Positions 35,846-48,248 of a DNA stretch of 64,000 bases are shown piece by piece. The stretch's first letter is position 1. Each line of letters begins with the position of its first letter. The translations under genes were made by a program, and so were the position numbers. The notes below the pieces were generated by a model. The model was not told the DNA's origin, ran no database searches, and worked only from the letters and a program-made list of their open reading frames with translations. This stretch comes from Ctenosaura bakeri (Eukaryota > Chordata > Lepidosauria > Squamata > Iguanidae): positions 1 through 64,000 of the forward strand of contig CAOLHI010000394.1 in NCBI GenBank assembly GCA_948474755.1, in the 5' to 3' direction.

Positions 35846-37608
35846 GTAAAAGAAAAAAAGAAGGAGACGATAGGGTCGCTGCGCAGAGAAGATGGCGAAT
35901 TACTCACAGGGGGAAGAGAAAAGGCAGAACTACTTAACACCTTCTTTGCCTCAGTTTTTTCCCAGAAGGATACAAGCACTCAACCTGGTGGCTGGGAGCA
36001 GGGGAGGAAGCAGGGGAAATGAGACACATAATAGGTAGAGAGGTGGTACAGGAATACCTGGCCACACTGGATGAATTCAAGTCTCCAGGGCCAGACAAAT
36101 TACATCCTAGGATATTAAAAGAGCTGGCAGAGGTCATTTCAGAACCGCTTGCTATAAACTTTGAGAAATCTTGGAGGACAGGAGAAGTTCCAGCAGACTG
36201 GAAGAAGGCAAATGTTGTCCCCATCTTCAAGAAGGGAAAAAAGAGGACCCAAATAATTATCGCCCAGTCAGCCTGACATCAGTACCCGGAAAGATCCTGG
36301 AGCAGATCATTAAGCAGTCAGTTTCTAATCATTTAGAAAGCAACGCGGTAATCACGAGAAGTCAACATGGATTTCTCAAAAATAAGTCATGCCAGACTAA
36401 TCTTACCTCTTTTTTAGATAGAGTTACTAGCTTGATAGATGAAGGGAATGCTGTGGATGTAGCATATCTCGATTTCAGTAAGGCCTTTGACAAAGTTCCC
36501 CATGACATTCTTGCAACAAAGCTGGTAAAATGTGGGCTGGACAGGGCTACTGTTAGTTGGATTTGTAATTGGTTGACTGACCAAACCCATAGGGTGATCA
36601 CGAATGGCTGTTTTTCATCCTGGAGAGAAGTGACTAGTGGGGTGCCACAGGGTTCTGTCCTGGGCCCAGTGCTGTTCAATATTTTTATCAACAACTTGGA
36701 TGAAGGAATAGAGGGCATGCTCATCAAATTTGCAGATGACACCAAATTGGGAGGGGTTGCTAATACGCCAGAGGACAGGATCAAAATTCAAAATGACCTG
36801 GATAGATTGGAGAGCTGGGCCGAGGCTAACAAAATGGAATTCAACAGAGAGAAGTGCAAGGTCCTACACTTAGGTAGAAAAAATGGAATACAGAAATATA
36901 GGATGGGGGACACGTGGCTGGATAGCAGTACGTGTGAAAGGAATCTAGGAATCTTCATAGACCACAAGCTGAACATGAGTCAGCAGTGTGATGTGGCAGC
37001 CAAGAAAGCCAATGCAATTCTCAGGCTGCATCAATAGGAGTATGGTGTCTAGATCGAGGGAGGTACTGGTACCACTCTACTCTGCTTTGGTTAGACCTCA
37101 TCTTGAATACTGTGTCCAGTTCTGGGCACCCCAATTCAAGAAGGATATTGACAAGCTGGAGCAAGTCCAGAGGAGGGCGACCAAAATGGTGAGAGGCCTG
37201 GAAGCCTGCCCTATGAGGATAGACTTAGAGAGTTGGGTATGTTTAGTCTGCAGAAGAGAAGGTTAAGAGGGGACATGATAGCCATGTTTAAATATTTGAA
37301 GGGATGCCATGTAGAGGAAGGAGAGGGCTTGTTTTCTACTGCTCCAGAGACCAGGACAAGGAGCAATGGATTCAAGCTGCAGGAGATTCCACCTGAACCT
37401 CAGGAAGAACTTCCTGACAGTCAGGGCTGTCCAGCTGTGGAATGTGCTGCCTCAGAGTGTAGTGGAGTCTCCTTCCTTGGAGGTTTTTAAGCAGAGGCTT
37501 GATGGCCATCTGTTAGGAGTGCTTTGAGGGTGTTCCTGCTGGCAGGGGGTGGGACTGGATGGCCCGTGTGGTCTCTTCCAACTCTACATTTCTATGATTC
37601 TATGATTC
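35846..37608 (+). pseudogene. CR1 LINE, 5'-truncated, with RT
   Basis: A 1.76-kb CR1 copy carrying most of the RT part of ORF2. The motifs in order are [11 protein letters not shown] (about 35920), PGPDKLHPRILKEL (about 36085), ADWKKANVVPIFKKG (about 36195), the NNYRPVSLTSVPGK region (about 36255), AYLDFSKAFDKVPHD (about 36460-36505, motif A), SGVPQGSVLGP (about 36635) and the catalytic FADDTKLGG (about 36730). The C-terminal [18 protein letters not shown] (about 37090) and [12 protein letters not shown] (about 37240) follow. The 3' end is the CR1 terminus TCTATGATTCTATGATTC. It changes frame at about 36015, 36235, 37035 and 37215, so it is dead. The endonuclease domain is missing, and the minus-strand copy at 14340-16740 is a more diverged relative. 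Confidence 0.95.
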
Positions 37609-40600
37609 AATCCTTCAAGTATGCTGAACCCTAGCTGGTCATCCCTGTGGACTGAACCTTATTAGGTTTACATCCCTGAAAGCATAGACTGATTTCAGAG
37701 CAATGCCAACTACATGTCAACTAGGGTGTGTGCTGGCACTTGCCTTCAGTTAGGGGTAACCCTACATGCTCTAGAGAATCCTTCACACAAACAGCACCCA
37801 CAGGGCCCTTTTGCCTAAATGGGGCTCTCTCAGCCATTTGAGTATTTGTAGGTCAAAAACAGCAGTGAGAACTAAGTATAGAAATGGACTAGAAGCCAGC
37901 AGAATGATTTAAAAACTTGGTATTGCTGTCCAATAAATTTCAATTAATTTCTTTTAATTTTTAAAGGTAAGGTCTTTAGGAAGGACCTGTTGGGCTCAAA
38001 GACAGAGTAAATTTGTTCCAGCAGCTCTGATCCTATTTTCCCTGGAACATTGATTTTTCTCTTGTGCTACGTGGCTATCAGAAATACTGCTCATATTGAG
38101 AGGGAGTCATTCATGTTTTTCCATTTTACATAGCAAAGTCTATAAAAGCCAAGTCCCAAGAAATAAACATAAAAATAGCACTGCCATGTTCTGAAAAGGT
38201 GTGAAGCTAAAGTGTCTAAGAGTATAGTGACCTGGCCAAATGTCTGTTAATGGAAAAGAATGACCAAGGAAAAATATGTCAATTAATGCAACAAGCCCAG
38301 GGGTGTTTCCCTCCAACTTAAATTCATAAATATTGATTTCCCCCCCCCAACATATAACCTAGCTTTTGAAGAGTCCGTGATGAAAACCAGTGACCTTAAA
38401 ATCGCTATATTAACATATTGTGCAAAAATGTAATTATAGTAAAAGGTCACAGAATGAAATTTCCAATGTAATTGCAATATATAATCTTGAAAATCCAGAT
38501 GGAAGCCCTATTCAGGTAATAATACCCCAGAAATTTCTTGCAGTACTAAGAGAACTACTGCTAGTTACTTTTTCCCCTCTTTTAAGGAGATACTTTTGAA
38601 AGCATCTCAGCTATATAGTTAAAACTGTATAAGAAGTTTGACCTTTTGTTTAATAACACATTTATCTTAAAACTGCAGGCTATTGTGCAGAAAATCATAA
38701 AAAGCCAGACTTCAAAATCACATCACTGTATTGCTTTATTCAAACGTATATACCTATACAAGAAGAATCTCAGTGCAGTTTTTGCCAAGACAAACTGACT
38801 TAAAAGTCAAGAGTTGCAAACATCATGCATGCCTCACATTTGGAAATAATAATACCTGTGGTGTTCTAGAATAAAAAACTGTGGCCCAACCTTGTCAGCT
38901 CAGACACCAGCACAGCTGTGAAAAGGGCAGAGCTCAAGATCTTAATAGTAGAGTTCCCAGATTTTAGGACCTGGACCCTCTTCTCCAGTTTGCACAGCTG
39001 GAGAAGAATCTCATGCAAGAGCACTACCTTGAAAAGTTGGGGTGTGTGTGTGTCATTTATTACACATGAACTTCATCTAACAACCTCTCAGTGTAGCTTA
39101 AGTATCTGCATGTAGATCTGTGATACACTGAGCTGTATACCTCCCAACTTCCTGTAAATCCCCTGAAGCCACTCCACATGACCGTAACTGTGCTTCACAG
39201 CAAGTAGGCAGGATTGGAGAAGCATCTACCTGTGTCCCCTTAGCAACGTTGAGACCTCTAGAGGGCCCCAGAAGATCTCAGCCTTCATGTCATCATTTTG
39301 CAGTTGCGAACTATGGGGATGTGGCCAGACGTTTCTCCAGTCCTCCCTGCTCAGTGTGAAGCACCTAATGGCTGTGTGGAGTGGCTTCAGGGGCTTCACA
39401 GTAAGTCAAGTTGGGGGCTTTGCAAGCTGTGGGGGGAGGAAGGGAATGTCAATCATCACAGCATCTAAAAAAAGACAGCCACTTGTGTAAGGGAAACTTA
39501 CATACATGTTTGTGTCTCTAACAGAATTCTGGCCTCAGTGGGGTTTTTTAAATGGCATATTCTGTGCAACTGTGGTTGATGCTTAAGATATCATGCTTAA
39601 TATAATCAGGAGCTGCCCCTTGTAGCATCATCAAGTCCAGACTCTTATGACATCACAAGGAGTGATCCCTAGGTTAGTCCCAAAATTTCAGGGCCTGGGA
39701 TAATTCTCACTTAGGAACCATTCTTAAGTCATATTGTGACACAGGCCAGGATACTGCCGCGGTACAAGAAGGTGTGTTAACACTAATTTATCAGCAACAG
39801 CTAGTTGTTGTAGTCAGTATGCAAAATGGGTGTGGAATTCAGAAAGAGGCTGCTAAGAAAATGAGGCAAATGAGATAGGAACAGCATTTGAAAAGACATT
39901 TCCATGGCATACTCCTTCCTCTCTTCTGCAGCTACATGGATCAATATAACATCAGTGTACAAGATCACATACTGTGCACATAAATCCAAAAGCCTGCAGT
40001 AAAATATTTTTTAACAAATTTAAGAGGCCATCTAAAAAAAAATACAGCTATAAATGTAAGAAATTTGATTTCTATTTTTTGTACACGTGCCCTCAGGAAA
40101 GCATATAATGACTCATCTACCTTAACTTCATAGCCTACCTCTTTTCTTACTCCCATGCCATTGTTTTTCTTTTCTTTTTCACTTAAAACACACACACTCA
40201 CCCACAAAGGAGTTATGTCATGATCAAGGCGAGGAGGGAGCAATTTCAACTAAGGAAGGAAGGAGAATACTTAAACCTTTCACCTCTTGTCAGGTAATAT
40301 CACCCTGAACTGCTATTACCTGTGGCCTAGGAAACATAAAAATGTTCCTTTTTATGCCATTAATGTTTTCCCTGATCCAGCTGGTGAAGAGGGTAGAGAT
40401 TTGAATCAGGAAATTGGCAGGGGAAAAGGAGCAGGGGAAAGCAAACTCCAGACTTTCAGGATCTTCCTGCATTGTTTTCCCTTTTTTTACTCGAACCAGC
40501 TTGGACAAAATGTAAAGTTCAGGGATGATGCCATTTACAGACTGATCAGTATGAAATATCCACAAATCTAAATATGAATTGCAGTTTCTCCTATGGAATT

Positions 40601-41690
40601 TCCTTGCCCTGGAGGCCTGGTTGGCAGCAGCGCAGGTGTTTAGCGCTAGGGCCATTACTCCTGGTTGTGCTGGCAGTCTTATTATTCAAATGTTATCTAA
40701 AGAGTAGTCCCAATAGCCTCTTGCACAAGCCATGCCCTCATTTAGGCAGAATGCAGTGGCTCACTGGCACCACTCCACTACCCCTCCACCACACACCCTC
40801 AGAATGATCTGTGGAATAAACCAGAAGCCACCAGTCAACCCATCAACAACCACCAACCACAGTTGCTGCTAGTGCCTCTATCTGCATAAGTACACTGATA
40901 GAGGTTTTGTTCTGGTGTTGTTAGAGAGGGTCTTGGTTCTAATATGCTGCAATCAGATCTACTAGTAGACTCCAATCTTGGTTCCACCCACCTTTGACTT
41001 ATGAACTTCCACGTTTCTTTTCATGGCTATGCACTTGCATCCTGGACCAAGACCCTTAGGGTATTCTTCCCCATCCCACCCCCAGTTTAGGCCAGAGGGA
41101 GGAATACTAACTGTTAATAGAAAGATGGACCATGCATCTTTGACTGTGGAATAGCTGTGCTTTTACACTAGTATCTCCTATATCAGCATATGAACCCACT
41201 TGGGCTCTGAGATCCTCAAAAGAGGTCCTTCTCTAAATCCAACCCAGCTTCCTAGGCACAGTTGGTAGGGATGTGAGATAACATACTCTACAACAGTCCT
41301 GATTTTGCAGGGACAGTCCCAATTAATCCTCTCCTGTCCCTCCTTTTCAGTTACTTTTAAAATGTCCAAGTTTCTTTTTCCTTATCCCTCTTCTCATCTT
41401 TCTTCAGTTGCTGCAGACTAAGTTCAAAGTGCAAAAGTAACTCAGGAAGAGGGAGAGGAATGAAATCTTGCCCTACCCAGTAGGCTCAGGCAAAAGCATA
41501 CTCCTGCAACCTTTCCTAATTTGTGTGTTCTTCCTCGTTAATAGCCTTTCTGATCTTGGCCACATTCTGCTGTTGGGTGACCACATGCGTCTCAGTTTTC
41601 TTCCATAAAATTCATCCTTCCTTTCCTTCCATCAGCGGACAAAGACCCTTATTTTCTAAGAGGCTTTTTCAGATGGAAGGTTTTAAAAGA
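37609..41690. other. no recognisable gene
   Basis: Four kilobases of AT-rich DNA with poly-C and (GT)n patches at about 38340 and 39043. The frames are short. I see no dispersed repeat that I can name. Confidence 0.45.
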
Positions 41691-41699
41691 ATGGACTAT

Positions 41700-41930
41700 T
41701 AAAAGGGTGCTGTATTGTTTTAAACTGAACTGTTTTTATTTGCTTTTAATCTATCTGAATTGTGTTTGTTTCAAGTTTAGTCCTGCTTTTTGTATGCTTT
41801 TTGTATGTTTTTAGCTGTGTTATAATTGTAAGCCTCCTTGAGTCCCAATATGGGGGGAAAGACAAGATATAAATAAACATAATAATAATCATCACCATGG
41901 TCATCAACACCATCATCACCTGTTGTTTTG
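41700..41930 (+). repeat. probable L2-type LINE 3' tail
   Basis: TTATAATTGTAAGCCTCCTTGAG, TCCCAATATGGGGGGAAAG and GATATAAATAAACATAATAATAATCATC follow the pattern of a squamate LINE tail ending in a short A/T-rich repeat. Confidence 0.6.
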
Positions 41931-42449
41931 AAATAAAAAGAAATGATGCAGGATCTCACTGAGCTCCCATGTCATGCAGTTTCAATGGGATGGGCAACTT
42001 CTGCAGGTCCAAAGGCCATACACACTGCCCTAGCCGCTAAAACAAATGCTAACTTATTTATTTTTACTGAAAAAATATATCCTTAGGATAAAATAGACCA
42101 TCTCTCCCCCTAACATTTCTGAATTGCTGCCTACAGATCCTAATTGTTGCGTCATGTGCAGGATAACTCCAGTCTCAGAAATTAGGCTTAGCAGTTTGCC
42201 AAAAGCTTTATTTTAGAAACAGTAGAGTAACAGTTGCACATTTTGGCCACTGTCAGAACTAATAAACTACTGGATTTACAGTGCTTTATAATCTATAACA
42301 TTTCAAATTTGTGCAGGCAAGCATTCTATTTGAAAGCTAATTAAAACAACTCCTTTCCCAGGATCTTATCCCACCTGCCAACTGCCTAACCTTGAAGCTG
42401 TGCTAGTTCCATCTTATCAAAATTCACAGTTTTTCACTCATTTCCATCA
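41931..42449. other. no recognisable feature
   Basis: Nothing supportable. Confidence 0.45.
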
Positions 42450-42454
42450 TCTTC

Positions 42455-42590
42455 TCACAGCATAAACATCAGAGCGCTACCTGGCATTGCATGTCATCTT
42501 ATAAACATCAAAACACTATATGGCATTGCGTTGTATTACAGGGTGTCACATTGTGTGGCATTACGTGACATCACATTGCATGGCAGAGAG
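42455..42590 (+). repeat. imperfect ~40-bp tandem repeat
   Basis: The unit CATAAACATCA...TGGCATTGC... occurs at about 42461 and 42500, and further shorter TGGCATTACGTGACATCACATTGCATGG units follow. The family is unknown. Confidence 0.5.
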
Positions 42591-43211
42591 AACAAAGCCA
42601 ACCTGAGTGTAAGGGCCTTTATTTGTGTTTATTTGCACTGGGAATGGAATCAAACTGGGCACCTGGGGTCTTGAGCTTTGCTCTTAATGGCTCCTGGCAG
42701 TAGTTTAAAACTAGGATGGGCAGCTGCAGTGGTTCTAGTGGGAGGATTTTCTGTCACACAAACTTCCAAAAATGCCAAAAAAAGGAGCAGGAGAGAAGAA
42801 GTAACCAGAATTCTGGATTTTGAGTGTTTTTTAAAAAAAGAAATGTTAAAAGTGCAACTTACTTAAAAAGTTATTTCTTATCAAGGAATCCATGGTGGAA
42901 TTTGTGTTGTTTGGCTTTTTTTGCCCACAGTAAGGATAGTCTAGAGGGTCTGAAGGATTGAAGGATCACTAAATGCATTCCAGAACCGTTTGTCCCTTCT
43001 TGCTTTAAAAGGATGGTATTTAGTGTTGGGTTTCTTTTTAACAAACAAGTGAACGGGGGGGGGGGCAAGCTGGATTGTGTCTATTTGTAGGCAGGTAATT
43101 TATTCTTACTTGAGTTCATTCCCTAGGTATTTGTTTGCTGTCATCTGTCATCTTCATTATGTGGCCCATATAAGAGCCTCATGTGAAAAATGTTGTCTGT
43201 GTCGTTTTTAC
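42591..43211. other. no recognisable feature
   Basis: A G10 run lies near 43055. I see nothing else. Confidence 0.45.
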
Positions 43212-43403
43212 TGTTGTTGTTGCTGTTGGTGTGTGCCTTCAAGTTGTTTCCAACTTATGGTGACCCTAAGACAACCTATCAGGGGTTTTCTGGGGGCTGC
43301 GAGTCTGTGACATGCCCAGTGGGTTTCCATGGCTGAGTGAGGAATCAAACTCTGATCTCCAGGGTTGTAGTCCAATGCGCAAACCACCCCACCACAGTGG
43401 CTT
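43212..43403 (-). mobile_element. tRNA-derived MIR/CORE-like SINE, minus strand, internal deletion
   Basis: TTGTTGTTGCTGTTGG tail, GTGCCTTCAAGTTGTTTCC body, CCAGTGGGTTTCCATGGC, then AATCAAACTCTGATCTCCAG for the B-box region and the inverted head CCAATGCGCAAACCACCCC. The central CAGAGG...TTGCC block is missing. A (GT)n run (43405-43427) adjoins the head. Confidence 0.87.
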
Positions 43404-43815
43404 TGTGTGTGTGTGTGTGTGCATGTGCACAGCTGTATATTCTGGAAAAATGAGAAAAGAGAGGTGGTTTTTTTAAAGTAGCATCCCTGATTCATATTTC
43501 AAACTGTTACAGTTCTATTTGGAATTTAATTATGCTGCATTTTTGAACAACAGTTTATTTCCACAGCAAAGGACTGTGTTCATTTAGTGTAGGAAGCTAC
43601 ATTATGTTTTGTCAATTTCTGAGTTTAAATATCCTGGTGGGCCACTTAGGATTGGAACTGTAAACAGGAGTCAGTGTAGTGCAATAGTTAAGAGTACTGG
43701 ACCATTGGACCGTGGCTGAGGAAACCCAGCAGCAGCTGTTGCTTTCCATGTTAAGTGGAGCAATGAATCTGCTTCATGTTTTACTCTGTCCGTTAATGGC
43801 ATGAAGGTGCTGAAC
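43404..43815. other. (GT)n then no recognisable feature
   Basis: A GT microsatellite at 43405-43427, then plain AT-rich DNA. Confidence 0.5.
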
Positions 43816-44021
43816 CAGTGGCGGAGCTTGGAGTGTGTGGAGGGGGGCAGGAGGGGGTGGGGCTATGGCACAGGGGCATGGCCATGGTGTGTGGGGGCAT
43901 GGCCAGGGCATGGGCATGGCCACGGCACACAGAGGCGTGGCTACAAACTGAGATGCCCCAAAAACATTGCCGCCGGGGACAAACCACTTCTATCGCCCCC
44001 CATCCCTACGTGACTGTGCTA
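43816..44021 (+). mobile_element. short non-autonomous element, GGCATGGCC-rich
   Basis: The left end CAGTGGCGGAGCTTGG and the right end CATCCCTACGTGACTG are imperfect inverted ends of a repeat common in lizards. Internal GGGGCATGGCCA-like units are repeated. The flanks ATGAAGGTGCTGAACC (43801 on) and ATGAAGGTGTTGAACC (44023 on) form a 16-bp imperfect direct repeat. The class is uncertain. Confidence 0.55.
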
Positions 44022-44119
44022 AATGAAGGTGTTGAACCCTGTTCCCCAGAAAGATTCAAAGAACTCCTTCAGAGTTGGAATTAAAACCTGGAGTGGATTC
44101 ACTGCCCCACAGACATGGT

Positions 44120-44330
44120 AGCTACCTACCACTTGCCACTGGTAGACCCAGGTTCATGTCTCCACTTAGCGATGAAGATTATTGGGTAACTTTGGATGAG
44201 ACCATTCTCTTTTAGCCTGAGGTTGTTGTGATGATGAAATGAGGAGGAGGGGAACCACGTATGCTGCCCTGTGATTCTTGGAGGAAAGGCAGGATACAGA
44301 TGTAATATTTTGTGTTTTTATATGTTTTTT
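44120..44330 (+). mobile_element. second-type tRNA-derived SINE, diverged
   Basis: CCCAGGTTCATGTCTCCACTTAG, TGGGTAACTTTGGATGAGACC, TAGCCTGAGGTTGTTGTGATGATG and ACCACGTATGCTGCCCTGTG followed by GGAGGAAAGGCAGGATACAG match the other common squamate SINE, whose tail copies a LINE end. The tRNA head is worn. Confidence 0.65.
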
Positions 44331-45121
44331 TAAAGTCATTAAATGGGACCCAAGAGTCTGCTACACAGGCGGATGTGGCATGCTGAGCATACATCTGCCT
44401 TATAAAGTGGCTGCGGAAGCCACATAGGAAGCAGCCGTAGAGGAATCTCCACAGATTCCACCATCCAACTTTGCTGCATTTCCTTTTTAGTTTTGACCTT
44501 CTTTGCCATAACAGAGGGAATCTTCAGCTCCACACATTGCACTGGATACAGGAATCACCCCTTTAAAATGGCTGTCACTGGATGAAATGATCTATCCTTT
44601 CCCAGAAGAAAGGGAGATTTGATTGGGTTTTATACACTGCTGCATTTTGTTACTTGTAAAGTGGTCATTGTAGCTACTTTAAGGGAGACAATCTCTTTGC
44701 CAACATGAATATTTTGTTAATCTTTCTCCCACCCCCAGGTCTGTGTGATAGTAATGTGCAAAGCAGTTAAGATGATTAGTTGTGTTTAGTACCATAAAGT
44801 TAATGGATCTGAATTGGCTTAAATCCAAGTACTTTGGTTTAAGTGGTTCATGATTTGAATAGTCAGTTTATTAAAGCATTGATTCACCCATTGTAAAAAT
44901 GTTTCTAATCCATTTGAAGTGTTACATGACTTCCTTTGCAATTCAGCTTCAAGAACATGCATAACTTGTTCAGAGAGCAAGGAAAAGAATAGGAAATGAA
45001 GGAAGGAAAAGATAAAACTAAAGACAGAAATGGAAAGAAAGGGGGAAGAAAAAAAGTGAAGACAAGGTTCACACCTGAGAACTATGGGTCAGTTTAGTTG
45101 CATGTTTTATTTTGTTGTATT
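44331..45121. other. no recognisable feature
   Basis: No gene or repeat I can support; GA-rich near 44985-45060. Confidence 0.45.
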
Positions 45122-45123
45122 TA

Positions 45124-45501
45124 CAGTCATCCTTCCACATTCACTAGGGTTAGGGGCACGTGAAAGTGGAAAAACCATGAATAACTGTAGGCCCTCCCAA
45201 ACCATATTTAACACACAAAAAAAAGTATGATCACCATATTCAACCCACCATGGATTCTTTTGAGGCATCAGGGTTCCTTCACAAGGCAGAAGTGGCTGGC
45301 TGGTGGGGCTTCCTGCCACCTCCACTGCTGCCTCACACCATTTTTAATAGGAACTTACAAGCCTTGTTCACAGTTTCTCAGTCTCATGAGGCTTGCAGTC
45401 CCTATTAAAAATGGCACAGGGAGGCAGCAGAGGCAACAGCAAATAATTTGTGAATAATCAAATCCGCAAAAGTGAAATCCGCAAATGTGGAGAGCTGACT
45501 G
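45124..45501. mobile_element. Tigger/pogo-like MITE with TA duplication
   Basis: The left end CAGTCATCCTTCCACATTC and the right end GCAAATGTGGAGAGCTGACTG are inverted, flanked by TA on both sides, as expected for Tc1/mariner (pogo) elements. Inner arms AAAAATGGCACAGGGAGGCAG and CTGCCTCACACCATTTTTAA pair as well. It has no transposase. Confidence 0.8.
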
Positions 45502-45669
45502 TACTTTGTTGATATCATTTAGGACAGAGTAGTAGGCAAAGAACATCTGTCTAGATTTTCTTTAAGTCTCTGCGCAAAATTTTTGAAAAGCAATGGAAAA
45601 GTCCATAATTTAGGAAGGACTTTCATGTATGCCTTCCAGCAAAGAAGAATGATTGAAATCTCCTGATGA

Positions 45670-46005
45670 AATGAACAGAGGGGGCCCTGGCTCATTGTCA
45701 GAATACACGCTTTTCATGGAGAAGGTTTCAGGTCTGAATGCCAGCTTCTTCATGCAGGGCTGAAAAAGATGCCTGTTTGAAACTTATCAATAACTGACCT
45801 AGATAGGCCAATTGTCTGCCTTGGTGCAAGACAGATTCCTGAATGTTTAAGTTCCTGGATTCTGTTCCTGTCATCTCATTAAAAGGATCAGTCAAGAGAT
45901 TATGAGAATGGCCTCTGCACTGTAATCTGAAGAGCTGCTGCCAGTCACATTAAGCAGAATGGCACTACCCAATATAATGCAGCTTCATAATGTCCCTGTG
46001 AATGA
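45670..46005 (+). mobile_element. tRNA-derived SINE, heavily diverged
   Basis: The order GGCCCTGGCTCATTGTCAGA, GAAGGTTTCAGGTCTGAATG, TTAAAAGGATCAGTCAAG, GAGCTGCTGCCAGTCA and AATGCAGCTTCATAATGTCC follows a known squamate tRNA-SINE. One internal part (about 45780-45880) appears out of order or duplicated. Confidence 0.6.
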
Positions 46006-46741
46006 GGGAAAGGCAATTAAGGCTTGTTAAAAGGATGATATGAGCAGGAAACAAATATATAAAAAAGCCAGGGATACAGGTACAATATTAGAAGTGCGGT
46101 TTTTATTGCTTCATTTACAGGCGGTGAAGAGCAGACTAGAATTTTAGATATAAGTTCTTCCCTCTCGGTGTGTATCATTTCCTTTTACAGATTGTTCTGT
46201 GTGCTCTCTGTCACCTTCTCTCTCAGAGCACTAATCCAGGGTATGCAATATGTTTGCTTTCAGATATCAACATGGCAGGAGAGCCAAAACCATACAGACC
46301 TAAGCCAGGAAACAAGCGGCCACTTTCAGCTCTCTACAGGTAAGCTGATCTACTAATTAATATACCCAGGAACTGCCTCTGGAGATCTGAGGACATACGC
46401 CCCATGGAAGGTGAATAACTGCCATTCACTTACTTGAGTATCCATCTGCCAAACAGCCTCTGCTGCAAGAAAACACTGTTGGCAAATCAGTCACCCAGAC
46501 CATCACAAGCTGCAGCTGACTCAGTCCAAGACCTCCATCCTGACTTCCACTCCGTTCTCTTCCTCTCTACTCACACAGTTTGGAACATGCTCTTACCTGG
46601 AATCAGTATATTATAATTTATTGTGAATGTACAAAAAATAACTGTCCCAAGATGCCAAGATGGTTAAACTGATGTATTTTGGACATACCTTTAGAAGACA
46701 AGACTCGTTAGAAAAAAACAATGATGCTTAGCAAGGCAAAA
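46006..46741. other. no recognisable feature
   Basis: Nothing I can support. Confidence 0.45.
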
Positions 46742-46866
46742 AGGCAGTGATGTAGATTCGAGTCAATCAACTTGGACTCAAATTGGACTTAAGTCACTTC
46801 AGTGACTCAACTCGGACTCAGCTTGGCAATAAACGATGCACTGACTCGACTCAACTCAAGACTTGT
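46742..46866. repeat. GACTCGA/GACTTGA short-motif array, left
   Basis: Irregular repeats of GACTCAA, GACTCGA and AAGTCA. A matching array in inverted sense lies at 48985-49092. Together they may be the repeat-rich ends of one DNA transposon that later received the insertions between them. Confidence 0.5.
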
Positions 46867-47343
46867 ATATTTTTAATTTTTTTAACATAATATTTTTAAC
46901 ATATTTTTTTAACATAATACATTCATCCAGAAACCTTAAGGCTTTGAACAAAATTTCCATCTCGTTTTGTCTAGTGGTCACATGGCAATCTGTCTCAAGC
47001 CCAAAATGTGGGTGCATTTATCAGGGGGGAAAAGCAAATGGATTAGGCAACAGGCTTGAGGCAGTCTTGAGGTGTGCTCAGCAGCCTGTCCCCACTGCAT
47101 ATTGGAGGAGCTTGCTAAACCTTTTCCTAAGGGCAGAAGGCAAGCCTCACTGCCAGAGTGCAGGATGCGTTCCTCAGGAGGAACAGCAAATGTGTGAGGC
47201 AACAGGCTTGAGGAGGAAGGATCTTTCCTTCTAAAGCTATTAAAGTTTCAGTAATGGGAAGTAAGAAGGATCCTATTCGCCACTTCTGAAAAATCCTCCA
47301 GCTTCAGGAATGGGAAGAAAGAAGTAAGAAATGGGATCTCTGG
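46867..47343. other. interior of possible composite element
   Basis: TTTAACATATTTTT-type sequence, then a fragment with AAGGATCCTATTCGCCACTTC (about 47257) that is echoed at 48846 (AAAGATCCTATTTCCCACTTC). This suggests the stretch between them was inserted, or that a short segment was duplicated. Confidence 0.4.
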
Positions 47344-48248
47344 GGGTCCCAGGAGGGACACCTAAATAACCAAACAACACAACTTTGGGGGAAATTAGCT
47401 GGAGCACTCACTAAAGCTAGCGAGAGGCAGGGTAACTTAGCAGGATCTTGCAACCTAGCGTCTACGGGGTCAGGTCAGCCAAGCAGCCAGATGGGTTAAA
47501 ATAGCAAAAATTATGTTTATTAAGTACAGACAAATATTAAAGACACCACAGTCACACAGCTAACTAAAGAATCAGAGATTGACTTGAAATAGGGATTTTT
47601 GGAGGGAAATGGATGATAGACACCGTCTCGTAGTTCTGGACCTTGAGAGCGAAGTTGGGAGTGCAATGAAGAAACTCAGCACGACAGAGCGGTCTGAGCG
47701 ATCCGGGGTTGAGCAGTCTCAGTTACCAGAACTGAGGGGAAGGCTCGCCAGGCAAAGCAGCAGCAAGGCGGTCTGGAAGTTCAGAGCGATCCAGGAAGGT
47801 CTCGGAATCAGGGGGTTTTATAGGGTGAATTGTGACTGCAGGCCTTACTCGGTGAGAACAATGCGATTTGGGAGTGAGACAAAGCCTTGGAAAGGTCAGA
47901 GTTTAGCATGATTGACTTAAAGCCAAATTAACAATAGTGTAGCCAGTATGCAAATGTGGAGCGCTTTGTACAGCTTTGTCAGGTTGCCTGCTTGGGGCAG
48001 GGAGCCTTTGTTAGTATCGTGCATATGCGATGAGGTGTTTGCCAGAGAGGTCCCTGAAGTGACGAACTGGCTGTATCTGGCCTGCCTGGGTGGAGAATGG
48101 AATGTCCAGCAATTATCGGCCGCGCCTGTTTATGTTCTTGTCCAGAGGACTCACAAACATGTGGAGCGGGGTGGCAGAGGAAAGCCGAATTGTTTGATAT
48201 CAAAGTGATATCGAGTGCTATCTCCGGGTAGGCCTGGACTGCAGTAAC
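47344..48248 (-). mobile_element. candidate solo LTR, minus strand
   Basis: Read on the minus strand it starts TGTTACTGCAGTCC and ends GGGACCCCCA. It has a TATAAAA box (plus 47814-47822) and an AATAAA signal about 300 bp downstream (plus 47516-47521), the layout of an LTR promoter and polyadenylation site. No flanking duplication or internal retroviral/Gypsy coding is seen. An old endogenous retrovirus or Gypsy LTR is possible, and the class cannot be settled by eye. Confidence 0.5.
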
